From: Phaeosaccion multiseriatum
Taxonomy: Eukaryota; Ochrophyta, other classes
Length of the DNA stretch: 64,000 bases
Assembly (NCBI GenBank): GCA_965112735.1
Contig: OZ218952.1
Location: 868,001 to 932,000, forward strand
Direction: 5' to 3'
The position numbers and the translations under genes are program-made. Shown piece after piece: positions 50,061 to 61,920 of this stretch. The notes under the pieces were generated by a model, which saw only the letters and a program-made list of their open reading frames with translations, did no database searches and was not told the DNA's origin. The stretch's first letter is position 1; each line of letters starts with the position of its first letter.

Positions 50061-50395
50061 GCTTCCTCCAGGTGGTCAAGATCAATACCAACCAAAGGGT
50101 CTGTCTTTTCCCCTCTCAATCTCCGTCCCTTCACCTATTGTCGCTACTACTACGGACCAGCTTAGCTCTGTGGGAGGAAGGGGGGGGGGGGAATTGATCG
50201 AGGGAGAGGATTTCTCACTCTCTTTCAAAGCCAGTCGCCTCTACTAAGAGCTTTCAACTACAGAGCTTGCTTCCTTAGAGGACGGAAAAAAGGTGGCAAA
50301 GAAAGGTCTGAGCCAGAGCCGCAAAAAAATCATTAACTTATTGCATCCGCCTCAAACCTCTCTCTCCCTCTGGAATGGAGAGAGACAAAACACAT

Positions 50396-50427
<32 letters not shown>

Positions 50428-50521
50428 GACGACAAGCCCTACGACTGAATCATTGAAATTAGAGATTTTCTGTCAAGCATGCCAAGGAATGCATGAAATG
50501 AAAGAAACAAGCAAGCAAGCC
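50061..50521. other. Intergenic region between PNO1 start and sulfotransferase stop
   Basis: Same-strand spacer: PNO1 5' leader and promoter, and the sulfotransferase 3' region. Contains CA and GA runs at 50390-50427. Nothing else seen. Confidence 0.5.
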
Positions 50522-53500
50522 TCAGTCAGGGGACAGGGGAGAGTCTCGGCCTGGACCATCACTCTTCCCTCTCTTCCCCTCTCCCTTGCCCTCCTTCTCC
50601 CCCCCCTCCTCCTCCTCCTCCTCCTCCTCCTCCTCCTTGCCCTTGCCCTCCCCCCCCTCCTCCTCCCCCTCCCCTGCCATCCTCCTCCTCCTCCTGAACT
50701 GCGTCACCCCCTCGTCGTCGCCCCTTAGCGGCAGGGGCAAAGTGTCTCCCTGTGTGTGCGTGCGTCTCAGTGTGGTCATGGCCCTTCCAAACATATCTCC
50801 AGCGTCTCGAGCTCGTGCGAGGCCCCCATTCACGACAACTACAGCACTCCCACCACTACCACTACCACCACCACCACCACTCGTCCTGGCTGCCGCACCA
50901 GCAGCCGCCTCACCGCCTTTGCTTCCCTTTGGTGCATTCGCCTTGCTTTGCTTCTCTTCCTGCTTCGTCTCCTCCTTCTCAGGAGCAGAATCAGAGGCAG
51001 TCGTACTCACAGTAGCAGCAGCAGCAGTTGGTGATACAGCCCCCTGCCGTCCCTTGGGCAGGACGATGCACCGTCCGGCCTCTGGCAGCTCCAAGCTGTG
51101 GGGAAAGCCCTGCTTGATTGGGTCGTAGCGGAAACCCAACAGCATAGGGCCACAGCTCTGCACCACATGCCGCACCTGACACAGTGCAGTGCCGTGATAG
51201 TGGTGCAGTCCCGTGATGTGCAGTGTGTTTGTGATGTACTGTGAGTATGAGGTTTAGTTTAGAGTGCTTGGCGGCAAGGAGGTGTCCGAGAGTGGGGTAC
51301 CACTGTGCAAAAGCTCTTCATTCTCTCCCTCCCTCCCCTTCTCTCCCTTCCTCTCCCTTCCTCTCCATTTTTCCCTCCTTTCCTCCCTCCCCTCCCCTCC
51401 CTCCCTCCCTCCCTCCCCTCCCCTCCCTCCCCTCCCCTCCCTCCCTCCCTCCCTCCCTTCCTCCCTCCCTTCCTCTACAGTGAATCACCACACCCCTTAC
51501 CTGGGCGTCAGAGAAGTGCCGCAGTCCGGACCCCACCTTGCCCGAGCGGGGAGTGTAGGGCCCCACGAGGGAATTTATCTTGCCCTCACTCCCACTCTTG
51601 CTCTTGCTCTCGCTGCCCTCACTCCCACTCTTGCTCTTGCTCTCGCTGCCCTCACTCCCACTCTTGCTCTTGCTCTCGCTGCCCTCACTCCCACTCTTGC
51701 TCTTGCTCTCGCTGCCCTCACTCCCACTCTTGCTCTTGCTCTCGCTGCCCTCAATCCCACTCTTGCTCTTGCTCTCGCTGCCCTCACTCCCACTCTTGCT
51801 CTCGCTCTCGCTCTTACTCTCGTTGTTGACCCCGTCATCATGTTTGCTGTCTCCTCCTCCTCCTCCTCCTCCTCCTCCTCCTCCTCCTCCTCCTCCTCCT
51901 CCTCCTCCTCCTCCTTTTTCTTCTCCTTTGTCAGTGGTGCTGGCTGGGGCAGATGCCGTACCTGGAGAAGAGGCACTGATCGCCGGACTTGAGGCGTTGG
52001 TGGCACTGGCTGCTGCGTCAACCTGGGCCTTGCACTGTAGGAGGCGTTCGAGCTGGGCAGAGGGGGGGGAGGAGGAGGACCCCGCCAGGAAGGAGAGCAC
52101 GCGACCGAGCACTTCCTGAGAGGGGGGTCAGAGGAGAGAAAGGGGCAGAGAGAGGGGAGAGAGGGAGAGAGAGGGAGAGACGGAGAGAGAAAGAGGCAGA
52201 GAGAGAGAGAGAGAGAGAGAGATTGTCAGGGGAGAGAGAGAGAGAGACCGACGGACAAGGTAGACCGCTGTGATGTAGCAGCAGCAGTAGGGAAAACACA
52301 AACTCCACAACGAGACCTCCTTCCTTCCCTCCCTCCCTCCCTCCCTCCCCAACTACGACCATCCCCTCCCCTTCTCCCCCACCCTTGCTGTCCCTCCCTC
52401 CCCTCTCCTGTCTTCCTCCCTCCCTCCCCTCCCTTCCTTCCTCTCTCCCTCCCTCCCCCTCCCCTCCCCACCGACCTGAGTGTGCATGACAAGGTCTTCG
52501 TAGCGCACTACGCACAGGGGGATGTCTGCTTTGAGCCAGTACGCATAGAAGCGTCGCCACACAGCACTCTCGTTGATGATCATTTCGTTCCACAGCTCGG
52601 AGAATTCGTCATACATGTCTTCGTGGAGGCTGAGGAGGGGATGGCAGTGGATGGGGAGCGGGAGGGGAGGGGAGGGAGAGAAACTCACTCACTCACTCTT
52701 ACATGTATAAATATACATACGTACATACATACATACATACATACATACATACATACATACATACATACATACATACATACATACATACATACATGCATGC
52801 ATACATACATATACATAAATACAGAATAGATGCATACCCTAAATGCCCTACCTACCTCTTGCTGTGCGTGTTGGTCAGGGCCATGTTAAAATACGAGTCG
52901 ATGGCGTCAAAGGGGTTGCGCACCAGCACAATGGCCCGGTCGGCGGCAAAGGTGCGGTAGCCCTTCCTCTCAGGGTAGTGCGTCTTGACGATGGCCACGC
53001 GCTCGTCTAGCACGCCCTCTCCTTGCATACCAAAGGCGATGAGACTGCGACTGAGCTTCCGTGTGGGCCTTGTGTCGCTGCCCGTGATCACTCCGGTGGC
53101 GTCCTCGAGCAGGCGGCGGAGGAGGGAGTTGCCTGATCGTGGGTAGCTGACCAGCGCCACTTGCTTGAGTTGGAGGGCCGAGTCTGCGTGGTTGTTGTCG
53201 TAGCAAGCAGCAGCAGCGTCAGGATTAAAAAAAAAAGAGTGCTCCAGAACATGGTGTATGGTGGTGGCGTGCAGCTTACTTTGTTAGAGATAGAGGGAGA
53301 GGGAGAGGGAGAGAGGGAGGGAGAGAGAGGAGAGGGAGGGAGAGGGGGAGACGTACCCTGCTCTTGTTGCACATTCCCCATAGCCGGCAGGAAGCGAAAG
53401 CAGGGCACTCCGCCCGCCCCGCTTTCTCTCAGCTGCCTCGCTGCCTCATCCTCTCCCCGCCCATCCGCGCCTCTCCCGTGCTTTCTCTCCCACAGAGTCA

Positions 53501-53612
53501 CAGCCATCACCAGGCAGTGACGAGCGGTCGAGGCAACAGCAAGGAAGGAAGCCTTGTCGAGGAAGCTGCTCACTCTCACGAAGAGTCCGTAGGGCAGACA
53601 CTCTAGAAGCAT
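50522..53612 (-). CDS. Sulfotransferase-family protein with F-box-like N-terminus, five exons
   Basis: Exons 53612-53357, 53183-52856, 52629-52476, 52115-51501 and 51175-50522; phases close, 668 aa. The catalytic part has the PAPS-binding 5'-PSB loop ALVSYPRSGNSLLRRLLE (exon 2), the 3'-PB motif AIVLVRNPFDAIDSYFN, and the later LCVVRYEDLV strand (exon 3). These are diagnostic of cytosolic/Golgi-type sulfotransferases that move sulfate from PAPS to a hydroxyl acceptor. The head (MLLECLPYGLFVRVSSFLDK...LW) looks like an F-box, an unusual fusion if real. Exon 4 carries an 11-residue repeat (SGSEGSESKSK) about seven times plus poly-Gly. Exon 5 ends in a Glu/Gly-rich tail. The acceptor substrate is unknown. 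Confidence 0.8.
51579..51815 (-). repeat. 33-bp minisatellite in frame, about seven copies
   Basis: CCCTCACTCCCACTCTTGCT plus 13 nt repeats at exactly 33 bp, encoding an 11-aa Ser/Glu/Lys repeat within the sulfotransferase. The copies differ by only a few bases (for example CTCAAT for CTCACT in copy 6). Confidence 0.95.
51852..51915 (-). repeat. (TCC)n in frame (poly-Gly)
   Basis: About 21 TCC units on the plus strand, read as Gly codons in the sulfotransferase. Confidence 0.95.
52718..52812 (+). repeat. (ATAC)n microsatellite in intron 2 of the sulfotransferase
   Basis: About 20 ATAC units with a short ATGC interruption. Confidence 0.95.
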
Positions 53613-53968
53613 ATTTACGATGCTTAGATACGATAGAGGAGAGAGGTGTGAGGAGGGAAAAAGAGGGGGAGGAGAGGTCGAGCGACAGAGAGTAGGCCGC
53701 CGTCGGACCCAGTTTGCACTTTCAGTGCTGAGATTTTGCGCGGATCTTCCCCATGAGTGGCCACAATAAAGCTTTTTTCTCTCTGCACGAAGGAAGGAGG
53801 AAGGGAGGACAAGGGTAGGCCCGACCTGTGTTCCTCCTCGATGTCTTCTCCCCCTTCCGCCTTGTCCTTCTCCCCATGTCCTGACTTGTTGGAAGGGGCG
53901 GCCGCGAGTTGAGTGGCTCATAGGGGAGACGAAGGAGCATCTTTGGGGGATAGCAGAGAAGAGGAGCC
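53613..53968. promoter_or_regulatory. Divergent promoter region of the sulfotransferase and RNA polymerase I genes
   Basis: 356 bp between the two start codons, largely free of the repeats that fill neighbouring introns. Both genes must be controlled from here. No TATA box stands out. Confidence 0.5.
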
Positions 53969-56900
53969 ATGTCGCACGATCGCACAGTGCTTCGCGATGA
54001 GGTCCGTGAGATGCGCTTCGGCTTCCTCAGTAGCGAGGAGATCAGAGCCATGAGCGTTCTCCAGATTACGTCGCCAGTGACCTACGATGCATTGAACAAT
54101 CCCCTGCCAGGGTGAGTGAGTGAGGGAGTGAGTGAGTCAGTGACTGAAGCGGGAGAAGGGGGATGAGGAGGGCAGGACAAGGTAGTGAATGGGTGAGTCG
54201 AAATGGGGTAGCGAATGAGCATGCTCTCTTGAGCCGTACGTACGTGAGCCGGCAGGATGGCTTGTGTGGATGGAGGTGGGAGCTCATATCCTACAGAAGG
54301 GGTCCATTACAGGCACTCGCGCGCTCTCTCCCCCAACTTCTGGTATGGACGTGCTTCGTTCCGTACTGTGCTCCTTCCCCCCTTACCCCCTCCGCCCCTC
54401 CCCTCTCTCTCTTGTCACGCACCTTTCCCCACACTCAGCGGGCTATACGACCCTCTGCTGGGCCCCACAGAGGCACGCACGACCTGCCCGACGTGTGGCC
54501 AGGATCAGAAGAACTGCACAGGGCACATGGGACACGTGGAGCTGTCTGTGTCTGTGTACCACCCCTTGCTCTTTGGCGTTCTCTATCGGGTGAGTTAAGT
54601 GAGCTGCCCGACGCTTCTGATGTATATATTATATACACATGTATTTATTACACCCCGGACTACTTTAACAACCCCCCCCCCCCCCCTCTATCCGTTCATC
54701 GTATTATGCCTCTAAACTACCCCAGCCCCTTCCTTGCTCCACCCCACACCCCTCACCCCCCTCGCAACACCACTCCTTTATCCCACACATGGACTATGTA
54801 ACCAATGCAAAAATAATCACAGATGCTGCGGTCCAAGTGCTTCACTTGTCACCGCCTCCGCATGAGCTCCTACCGCACACGCAAGGCCCGTGTGCAGCTC
54901 GCCCTCCTGGACAGCGGCGACTCCATGGCCGCACAGGGGCTTGTCGAGGAGACACAAGGCAGGACGGGGAGGGACCAGCACATAGAGGATGGGGACCGGG
55001 TAAGAGGAGGAGGAGGAGGAGGAGGAGGAGCAGGAGGAGGAGGAGGAGGAGGAGGAGGAGGAGGAGGAAGAGGAGGAGGAAGAGAAGAAGGAGGAGGAGG
55101 AGGAGGAGGAGGAGGAGATTGGAGGGAGGGATTGTCAGCGCTAATTTTTCAGTGCTGCTGCTGGCGATGCAAAAGGGTGCTTGGCCCACTCGGGATCTTC
55201 ATTCATAGCCTTTTCGTTCCATTCGTCCCTTCTCCTCTCTTTCTCCTCTCTCGTCTCTCCTCGTTCTGTCTCTCTCTCTCTCTTTGCGCCTCGTTTGCCC
55301 TATTGCCCGATCGATACCCAAACGCAACAACCACTCCATGTACATGACAGGCGCTGCTGGAGGCCAATCCCGATAACTTTGGAGAGCGAGTGCTGGAGCG
55401 AAGGGAGGCGAGCCTTAAGGGCAAGAAGAGGAAGCTTGTGCAGGGACATGACAGGGCTCTGAGGTGAGAGGAGGGAGGGGAGGGGGAGGAGAGGGGAGGG
55501 GGACGAGAGGGGAGAGAGGCACATGGGGCGGAAGTGCAGCGGCAGGGGAGTGGACGGAACAAAATCCATCGATGGATGGATTGATTTGATGTGCAACCTG
55601 CACACACATCCTTAACAATTGAAACAATGCGCTGACGAGTCATGATTTCATACGCGGAAGGGGAACGGCGGCCTTGTGTCGCTTTTGCGTCCCCTCTTTT
55701 TGACGAGAAATTACCATGCTGCCTTCCTGCTGAGCATTGAACACTTCAATCGTTTTGGGTTTGAGTTGGAGTGTGCGCTCGCTGTACAAGGGGGGTCGAG
55801 GAGAGAAAGGGGAGGGAGAGCAAAAGGGAAGGGGCAGGCAAAGAACCTACGTATACCTCCATGCCGTCGCCATTTGTCTGCTGCGTGTCACCAACTCACT
55901 CACTCACTCCTGTATATCACCTACTGCCGTATCACCAACTGCTGTAGGCGGCAATGGGTGGACGAGCTCATCAAGGGCCTGGCCGCCGTCGGAAAGTGCG
56001 AGAACTGCGGCGCTTACAGGTGACGACGACGATGGACGGACGTTAGCAGTCTAGCTGGTTTCAGTTTCAGTTTGTTGGTGGCCAGAGGGACTTCCAGGAA
56101 TCAACCTAAGAATTATTTATGTATGTGTGTGTGTTTGTTTGGAGGAGGGGTGGGTAGAGCGTGTGTGTGTGTTTGTTTGGAGGAGGGGTGGGACACTTTA
56201 TTGACTTAAGGAGGGGTGGGTAGAGCGCATAGAGGACATACGTGTGCAGTGATGTGTTGTCTTGTGTGTGTGTCTTGTTTCCTTTCCCACAAAGCCCACT
56301 CTCCTACCACTCCTAACTCTTTCAAGTCTTTCTTTGCCCCACGCTCTACCACACCACCGCGACCCCACCACCACCACTACCACCACCACCACTACCACCA
56401 CCACCACCACCACCATCATCACCACCACCACCACACCACCACCATCACACCACCACCACAGTCCCGGCATTCGTAAGGACGGGTACAACAAAATCTTCCA
56501 AAAGGCGTTGACTGAGAAGGCCGCGCGCCACAACCGCAACATTAACATTGACACAACGGCAGCAGTTACCTCCCTCGAGGGGAAAGGAGGAGGAGGAGAG
56601 GGGAAGGCACAGGAAGGGGCAGACGACAGCGATGACGACAGTGATGAGGACAGCGAAGAGGAGGGTGGTGGGGGGGGGGGGGATGGGGGGGGGACTAAGG
56701 CCGACCAATACATGCCCCCCCTGGAGTGCGAGCTGCAACTCAAACTGCTATGGGCGAAGGAGGCAGGCCTCCTGACCACGCTCTTTGGCCAGCTGCTGCC
56801 TTGTTCACAGGTGGGTTGTACGTGTGTGTATGGTGTGTGTGTATGTGTGCGTGTGCATGTGCGTGTGCGTGTGTGTGCGTTTGCGCGTGTGTATGTGTGT

Positions 56901-57993
56901 GTGCATGTGTGTGTGCGTGTGTGTGCGTGTGTGTTCTGTGCGTGTGGGTAGGTGGATGGGCGCAATGGCGGGTTGATTGGGTAGTTGGTTGGGTAGTTGG
57001 TTGGGTGGTTGGTTGGGTGGTTGGTTGGGTAGTTGGTTGGGTGGTTGGTTGGGTAGTTGGTTGGGTAGTTGGTTGGGTAGTTGGTTGGGTAGTTGGTTGG
57101 TTGGGTAGTTGGTTGGCTAGTTGGTTGGCTAGTTGGTTGGGTGGTTGGTTGGGTGGTTGGTTGGGCAGTTCGTTGGGTGGTTGATTGGTTGGTTGGTTGG
57201 GTAGTTCGTTGGGTAGTTGGTTGGGTGGTTGATTGGTTGGTTGGTTGGTTGGGTAGTTGGTTGGGTAGTTGGTTGGGTAGTTCGTTGGGTGGTTGATTGG
57301 TTGGTTGGTTGGGTAGTTGGTTGGTTGGTTGGTTGGTTGATTGGGTGGTTGGGTTATTGGTTGGTTGGTTGGGTGGTTGGTTGGGTGGTTGATTGGTTGG
57401 TTGGTTGGGTAGTTGGTTGGGTAGTTCGTTGGGTAGTTCGTTGGGTGGTTGATTGGTTGGTTGGTTGGGGGGTTGGGTGGGGATGAGGGTGGGGATGAGG
57501 GTGGGTGAGTGGGTGGGGAAATGTGTGTGTTACAAGCGCGAGAGAAGGATGGTTGGTTGGTTGGCTGGTTGGTTAGTTGGTGCTTGGGGATGGGTGGGTG
57601 TGCGTGCATGAGACAAAGGGAGAGAGAGAGAGAGAGGAGACACACACACGCACAGAGAGAGGGAGAGAAAGAGGGAGAGAGAGAAAGACAGAGAAAGAGA
57701 GAGAGAGGGAGAGAAAGAGGGAGAGAGAGAAAGACAGAGAAAGAGAGAGAGAGGGAGAGAAAGAGGGAGAGAGAGAAAGACAGAGAAAGAGAGAGAGAGG
57801 GAGAGAAAGAGGGAGAGAGAGAAAGACAGAGAAAGAGAGAGAGAGGGAGAGAAAGAGGGAGAGAGAGAAAGACAGAGAAAGAGAGAGAGAGGGAGAGAAA
57901 GAGGGAGAGAGAGAAAGACAGAGAAAGAGAGAGAGAGGGAGAGAAAGAGGGAGAGAGAGAAAGACAGAGAAAGAGAGAGAGAGGGAGATGGCG

Positions 57994-58024
<31 letters not shown>

Positions 58025-60678
58025 GAGGGAGATGGCGAGAGAGAGAGAGAGAGAGAGAGGGAGAGGAGGAGACCGAGAGGAGAGAGAGACAGATGATGCA
58101 ATGACGAGTCATGTTTTCTGTTACAGCGGACGCAGGGAGAATTTATTACTCACCCTCGCCTGACGAAAAGATCCATGCTGCCTTCCTTCCGAGCATCACT
58201 CTGTCTCTCTGTCCTCCTCTCTATTCATGTCTTGAGTCTCTCTATCCTCCTTCTCTCTATTCACATCTTTACTTTTTCCTCTATCCTTGTGACACTGTCT
58301 CTCTATCCTCCTTCTCTCCTTTCACATGTCTACTTTTTGTCTCTATCCTTGTGCTATTTCGTCGTTGTTGTGTAGTTGTGCCCCTCTCAATCGTACACAC
58401 ACTCCACGTCTCTTTTGTCTCACTCGGACTCTGACTTTGCTCCCTCCCCCTCCCTCCCTCTCCCCCTCCCTCCCCCTCCCTCCCTCCCTCTCTCCCTCCC
58501 TCCTCCCTCCCTCCCTCCCTCCCTCCCTCCTTCCCAACCCACCCACCACCCCGTCTCTGCCCCATCCCCCCCCCTTCCTCCTCCCTCTCCACCCCTCTAC
58601 CTCAGGGAGTGGGTGAGACAGTGGACTGTGCGGACCCCTCAGGCTACCTCCGCTTCTTCCTGCGCACTCTCGCTGTGCCGCCCCCGAGGTTCAGGCCGCC
58701 AATGAAGATGGGAGCAGCCATCGCAGAGCATCCGCAGGTCAGTCTTGTTCTTGTGGGTGTGGGTACATGGCGTGGAACAGGCATATGGGCAGAGCAGGCG
58801 TGGAACAGGCGTATAGGCAGAGCAGGCGTGGAACAGGCAGATGGGCAGAGCAGGATATGAGCTGGGCCCGACAAACGCGTGTGTGTGTGTGTGTGTGACC
58901 AACCAGGCAACCAACCAATCAACGATCCAACGAACGAACCAACCGCAACCACCAAACCAACCCTTCCCCCACTACCACCACAACCACAGAACGTTATGCT
59001 CTGCCGCATCATGAGCCTCAACGAGCGGTTACAGAACAACGACGAGGAACTTGAAGGAGGAGATATGAGCAAGGCGTTGCAGACGTGGATCGAGCTGCAA
59101 ACCAACGTGAATTGCTTTATGGATAGCAGCAAGGATACAAGATTGGGCAGCGCCGATGGGCCCCCGGGTGTGCGGCAGCTGCTGGAGAGGAAGGAGGGCC
59201 TTTTCAGGAAGCATATGATGGGCAAGCGAGTCAACTACGCCTGCAGATCTGTTATTAGGTGGGTGGGGGTGGGGGTGGTTGGGTGTGGGTGGGTGGGGGC
59301 ACGAACGTGTGTGTGTGTGTGTGTGTGTGTTGCCAATGACGAGAAATCTGTTATCGATCTCCGAATTTTTATTTTCTGTAAAAAGCCGTGTGGAGACAAC
59401 CTTTTTAGACACCTGTGTTTCTGAGGCACACACACACACACACACACAATCACACCTTCCACCCGCTCTGCCCTCGCAGAGAGAGAGAGAAAGGATGGAG
59501 TTTGCTCTTCCAAATTTCCTCCTGTAGACCGAACAATCGACCGCTCAACCTGAATGAACCCCTCCTTTTCCGCTCCCCTCCCCTCCCCTCCCCTCCTCTC
59601 TCCCCTCCCCTCCCCTCCCCTCCTTCTCCCCTTCCCTCCCCCCACCCCACTCCCCAACAACCCTTTCCCCTTATATATACATACATACATACATACATAT
59701 ATACATACATACATACATACATACATACATACCCCATATGCTTTTTCCCCATACGCCCATTTGTTCGTACCCATTCGGCCCTCCCTTTTTTTCCCTTAAT
59801 ATATACCTTTATTGTTATTATGGTTGTTACCTGTGCTTAGTCCGGACCCTTACATCGGCACCACGGAGATCGGCATACCCCTCCGCTTCGCCAAGGTGCT
59901 CACCTACCCAGAGCCTGTGGCGCATTGGAATGTTGACTATCTCAGGACCCTCGTGGACAATGGGGCCGACGGCTACCCAGGTGGGTGCGTGTACCACGTC
60001 AATGGGTGGGAGTCAAAGCGCGGCTGGCTGGCTGGGTGGGTGGGTGGGTGGGTGTAGTAAGTCAATGGGGGTGGGTGCGTGGTGTTAGGTCAGTGGGCGG
60101 GGCACGTAGTCAGTGAATGGGTTGGGTGTATGGGTGAATGGATCAAATCGTAGTCAGTGAATGGGTGGGTGCGTGGGTGGGTCAAATCGTTCTTTTCTTC
60201 TCTTTCCGTCGTCTTACTACGGTATCATCGATTTTGGGTTTTCTCTTGTTTCGAGTGTCGGACATGGAGTTCTCTGCTTGCTTCAGAATGTCGTACATCG
60301 ATTTTTGATTGGGCCCTCCTCAGCTCTTACGTCGCTCGTTGGTTTTTGTTTTGGTTTTGTTTGTCTGACCCCCCCCCCCCCCCTCTTACACACAGGCGCT
60401 AACTTCGTGGAGGACGAGCGAGGTCGCCTGACGGACCTCGGCCGCCTCCCTCCCTTGAAGCGCAAGGGACTCTCTGCCAGGCTGCTCTCCTCCCCAGGGC
60501 AGAAGGTGTGGAGGCATGTGAGGGATGGGGACGCCATGCTCGTCAACCGGCAGGTATGTATGTATGTATGTATGTATGCATGCACGTGCGTGGGTTGGTG
60601 ATACAGGGGTGTGGTGCGTGTGCATGTGTGTGCATGTGTGTGGGGGGGTGTGTGTGTGTGTGACTGTATGTGTGTGTG

Positions 60679-60712
<34 letters not shown>

Positions 60713-61887
60713 GGTGTGTGGGTGGGTGTGTGTGGGTGTGTGGGTGGGTGGGCGGGTGGCGCGTCTTGTTTGTGAGGGGTAGCGCAGTGAGGGTGGTAGA
60801 TTTTACAGTAGTCCCCTCTCAGGGATTTGTGTCAGCCTCCTCCCTCCCTCCCTCCCTTATCTCTCTCCCTCGCCCTCCCTCACTGACTCCCCCCCTCCTC
60901 CCTCGCCCTCCTCTCACCCAACACAACCAAAACATGACGACGACCCAACAACAACACAACTTCACCTTCAACTTCAACTTCCAAAAGCCTACCCTCCACA
61001 AGCCCGGTATCATGGCCCATCACGTGCGGGTGATGAAGAACCCTTCCTTCCAAACCATCCGCATGCACTACGCTAACTGCAACACGTACAACGCCGACTT
61101 CGACGGAGATGAGATCAATTGCCACTTGCCCCAGAACGACCTTGCCAGGGCGGAGGCGAATCTCATTGCCTTCACCAACGAGCAGGTGCGTGTGTGTGTG
61201 GGGGGGGGGGGGGGGAGGGGGGGTTGAGGGGGTGTGCGTGCGTGTGTGTATGTAAGTGGGTGTGGGTTTTTTTTAATTTTTGTTCGGGGGGGGGCTGTGG
61301 CTTCATTTGTACATCTTCTCCTTAACACCCCCTCCCTCCCCTCTCGCTCTTTCTCCTCCTCCTCCCCTCACCTCCTCCTCCTCCTCCTCCTCCTCCTGCT
61401 CCTCCTCCTCCTCCTCCTCCTCCTCCTCCTCCACTTTCTCCTCCTCCTCCACTTCCTCCTCCTCCTCCACTTCCTCCTCCTCCTCCTCCTCCTCCTCCCC
61501 TCCTCCTCCCCCCCCTCCCCCCGCAGTACTGCGCTCCCACCTCCGGTAAGCCTCTCCGAGGCCTTATCCAAGACCACGTGGATGGGGGGGTCAAGATGTG
61601 TAGCAAGGACTGCTGGATAGGCAGGGAGCTCTACCAGCAGCTCGTCTATCAGGTAGGGTGGATGGATGGATGGCAGTGGATAGGTGGGATGAGACGTGCG
61701 GTGATGAACGGCGGCAAGGGCAGGCGGACAAGGCAGTGGGTGATTGAGTGAGTGAATGGCGTGTGTCTGTCCCTATGGGGAGGAGGAGGACGAGGGGGAG
61801 GAGGAGGAGGAGGAGGAGGAGGAAGAAGAAGAGGAGGAGGAGGACGAGGGGGAGGAGGAGGAGGAGGAGCAGGAAGAGGAGGGGGAG

Positions 61888-61920
<33 letters not shown>

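Noticed and set aside
57509-58096. Arg/Glu-rich coiled-coil-like plus-strand frame
   Set aside because: Encoded by the 46-bp GA minisatellite within an intron; periodicity is DNA-level, not protein-level.
56740-58101. 453-residue minus-strand frame rich in Leu/Ser, then Asn-Gln-Pro-Thr, then Thr-His
   Set aside because: It lies across the TG, TTGG and 46-bp repeats in RPA1 intron 6. Frames stay open because the repeats lack stops; there is no domain, and the plus strand is a consistent splice product.
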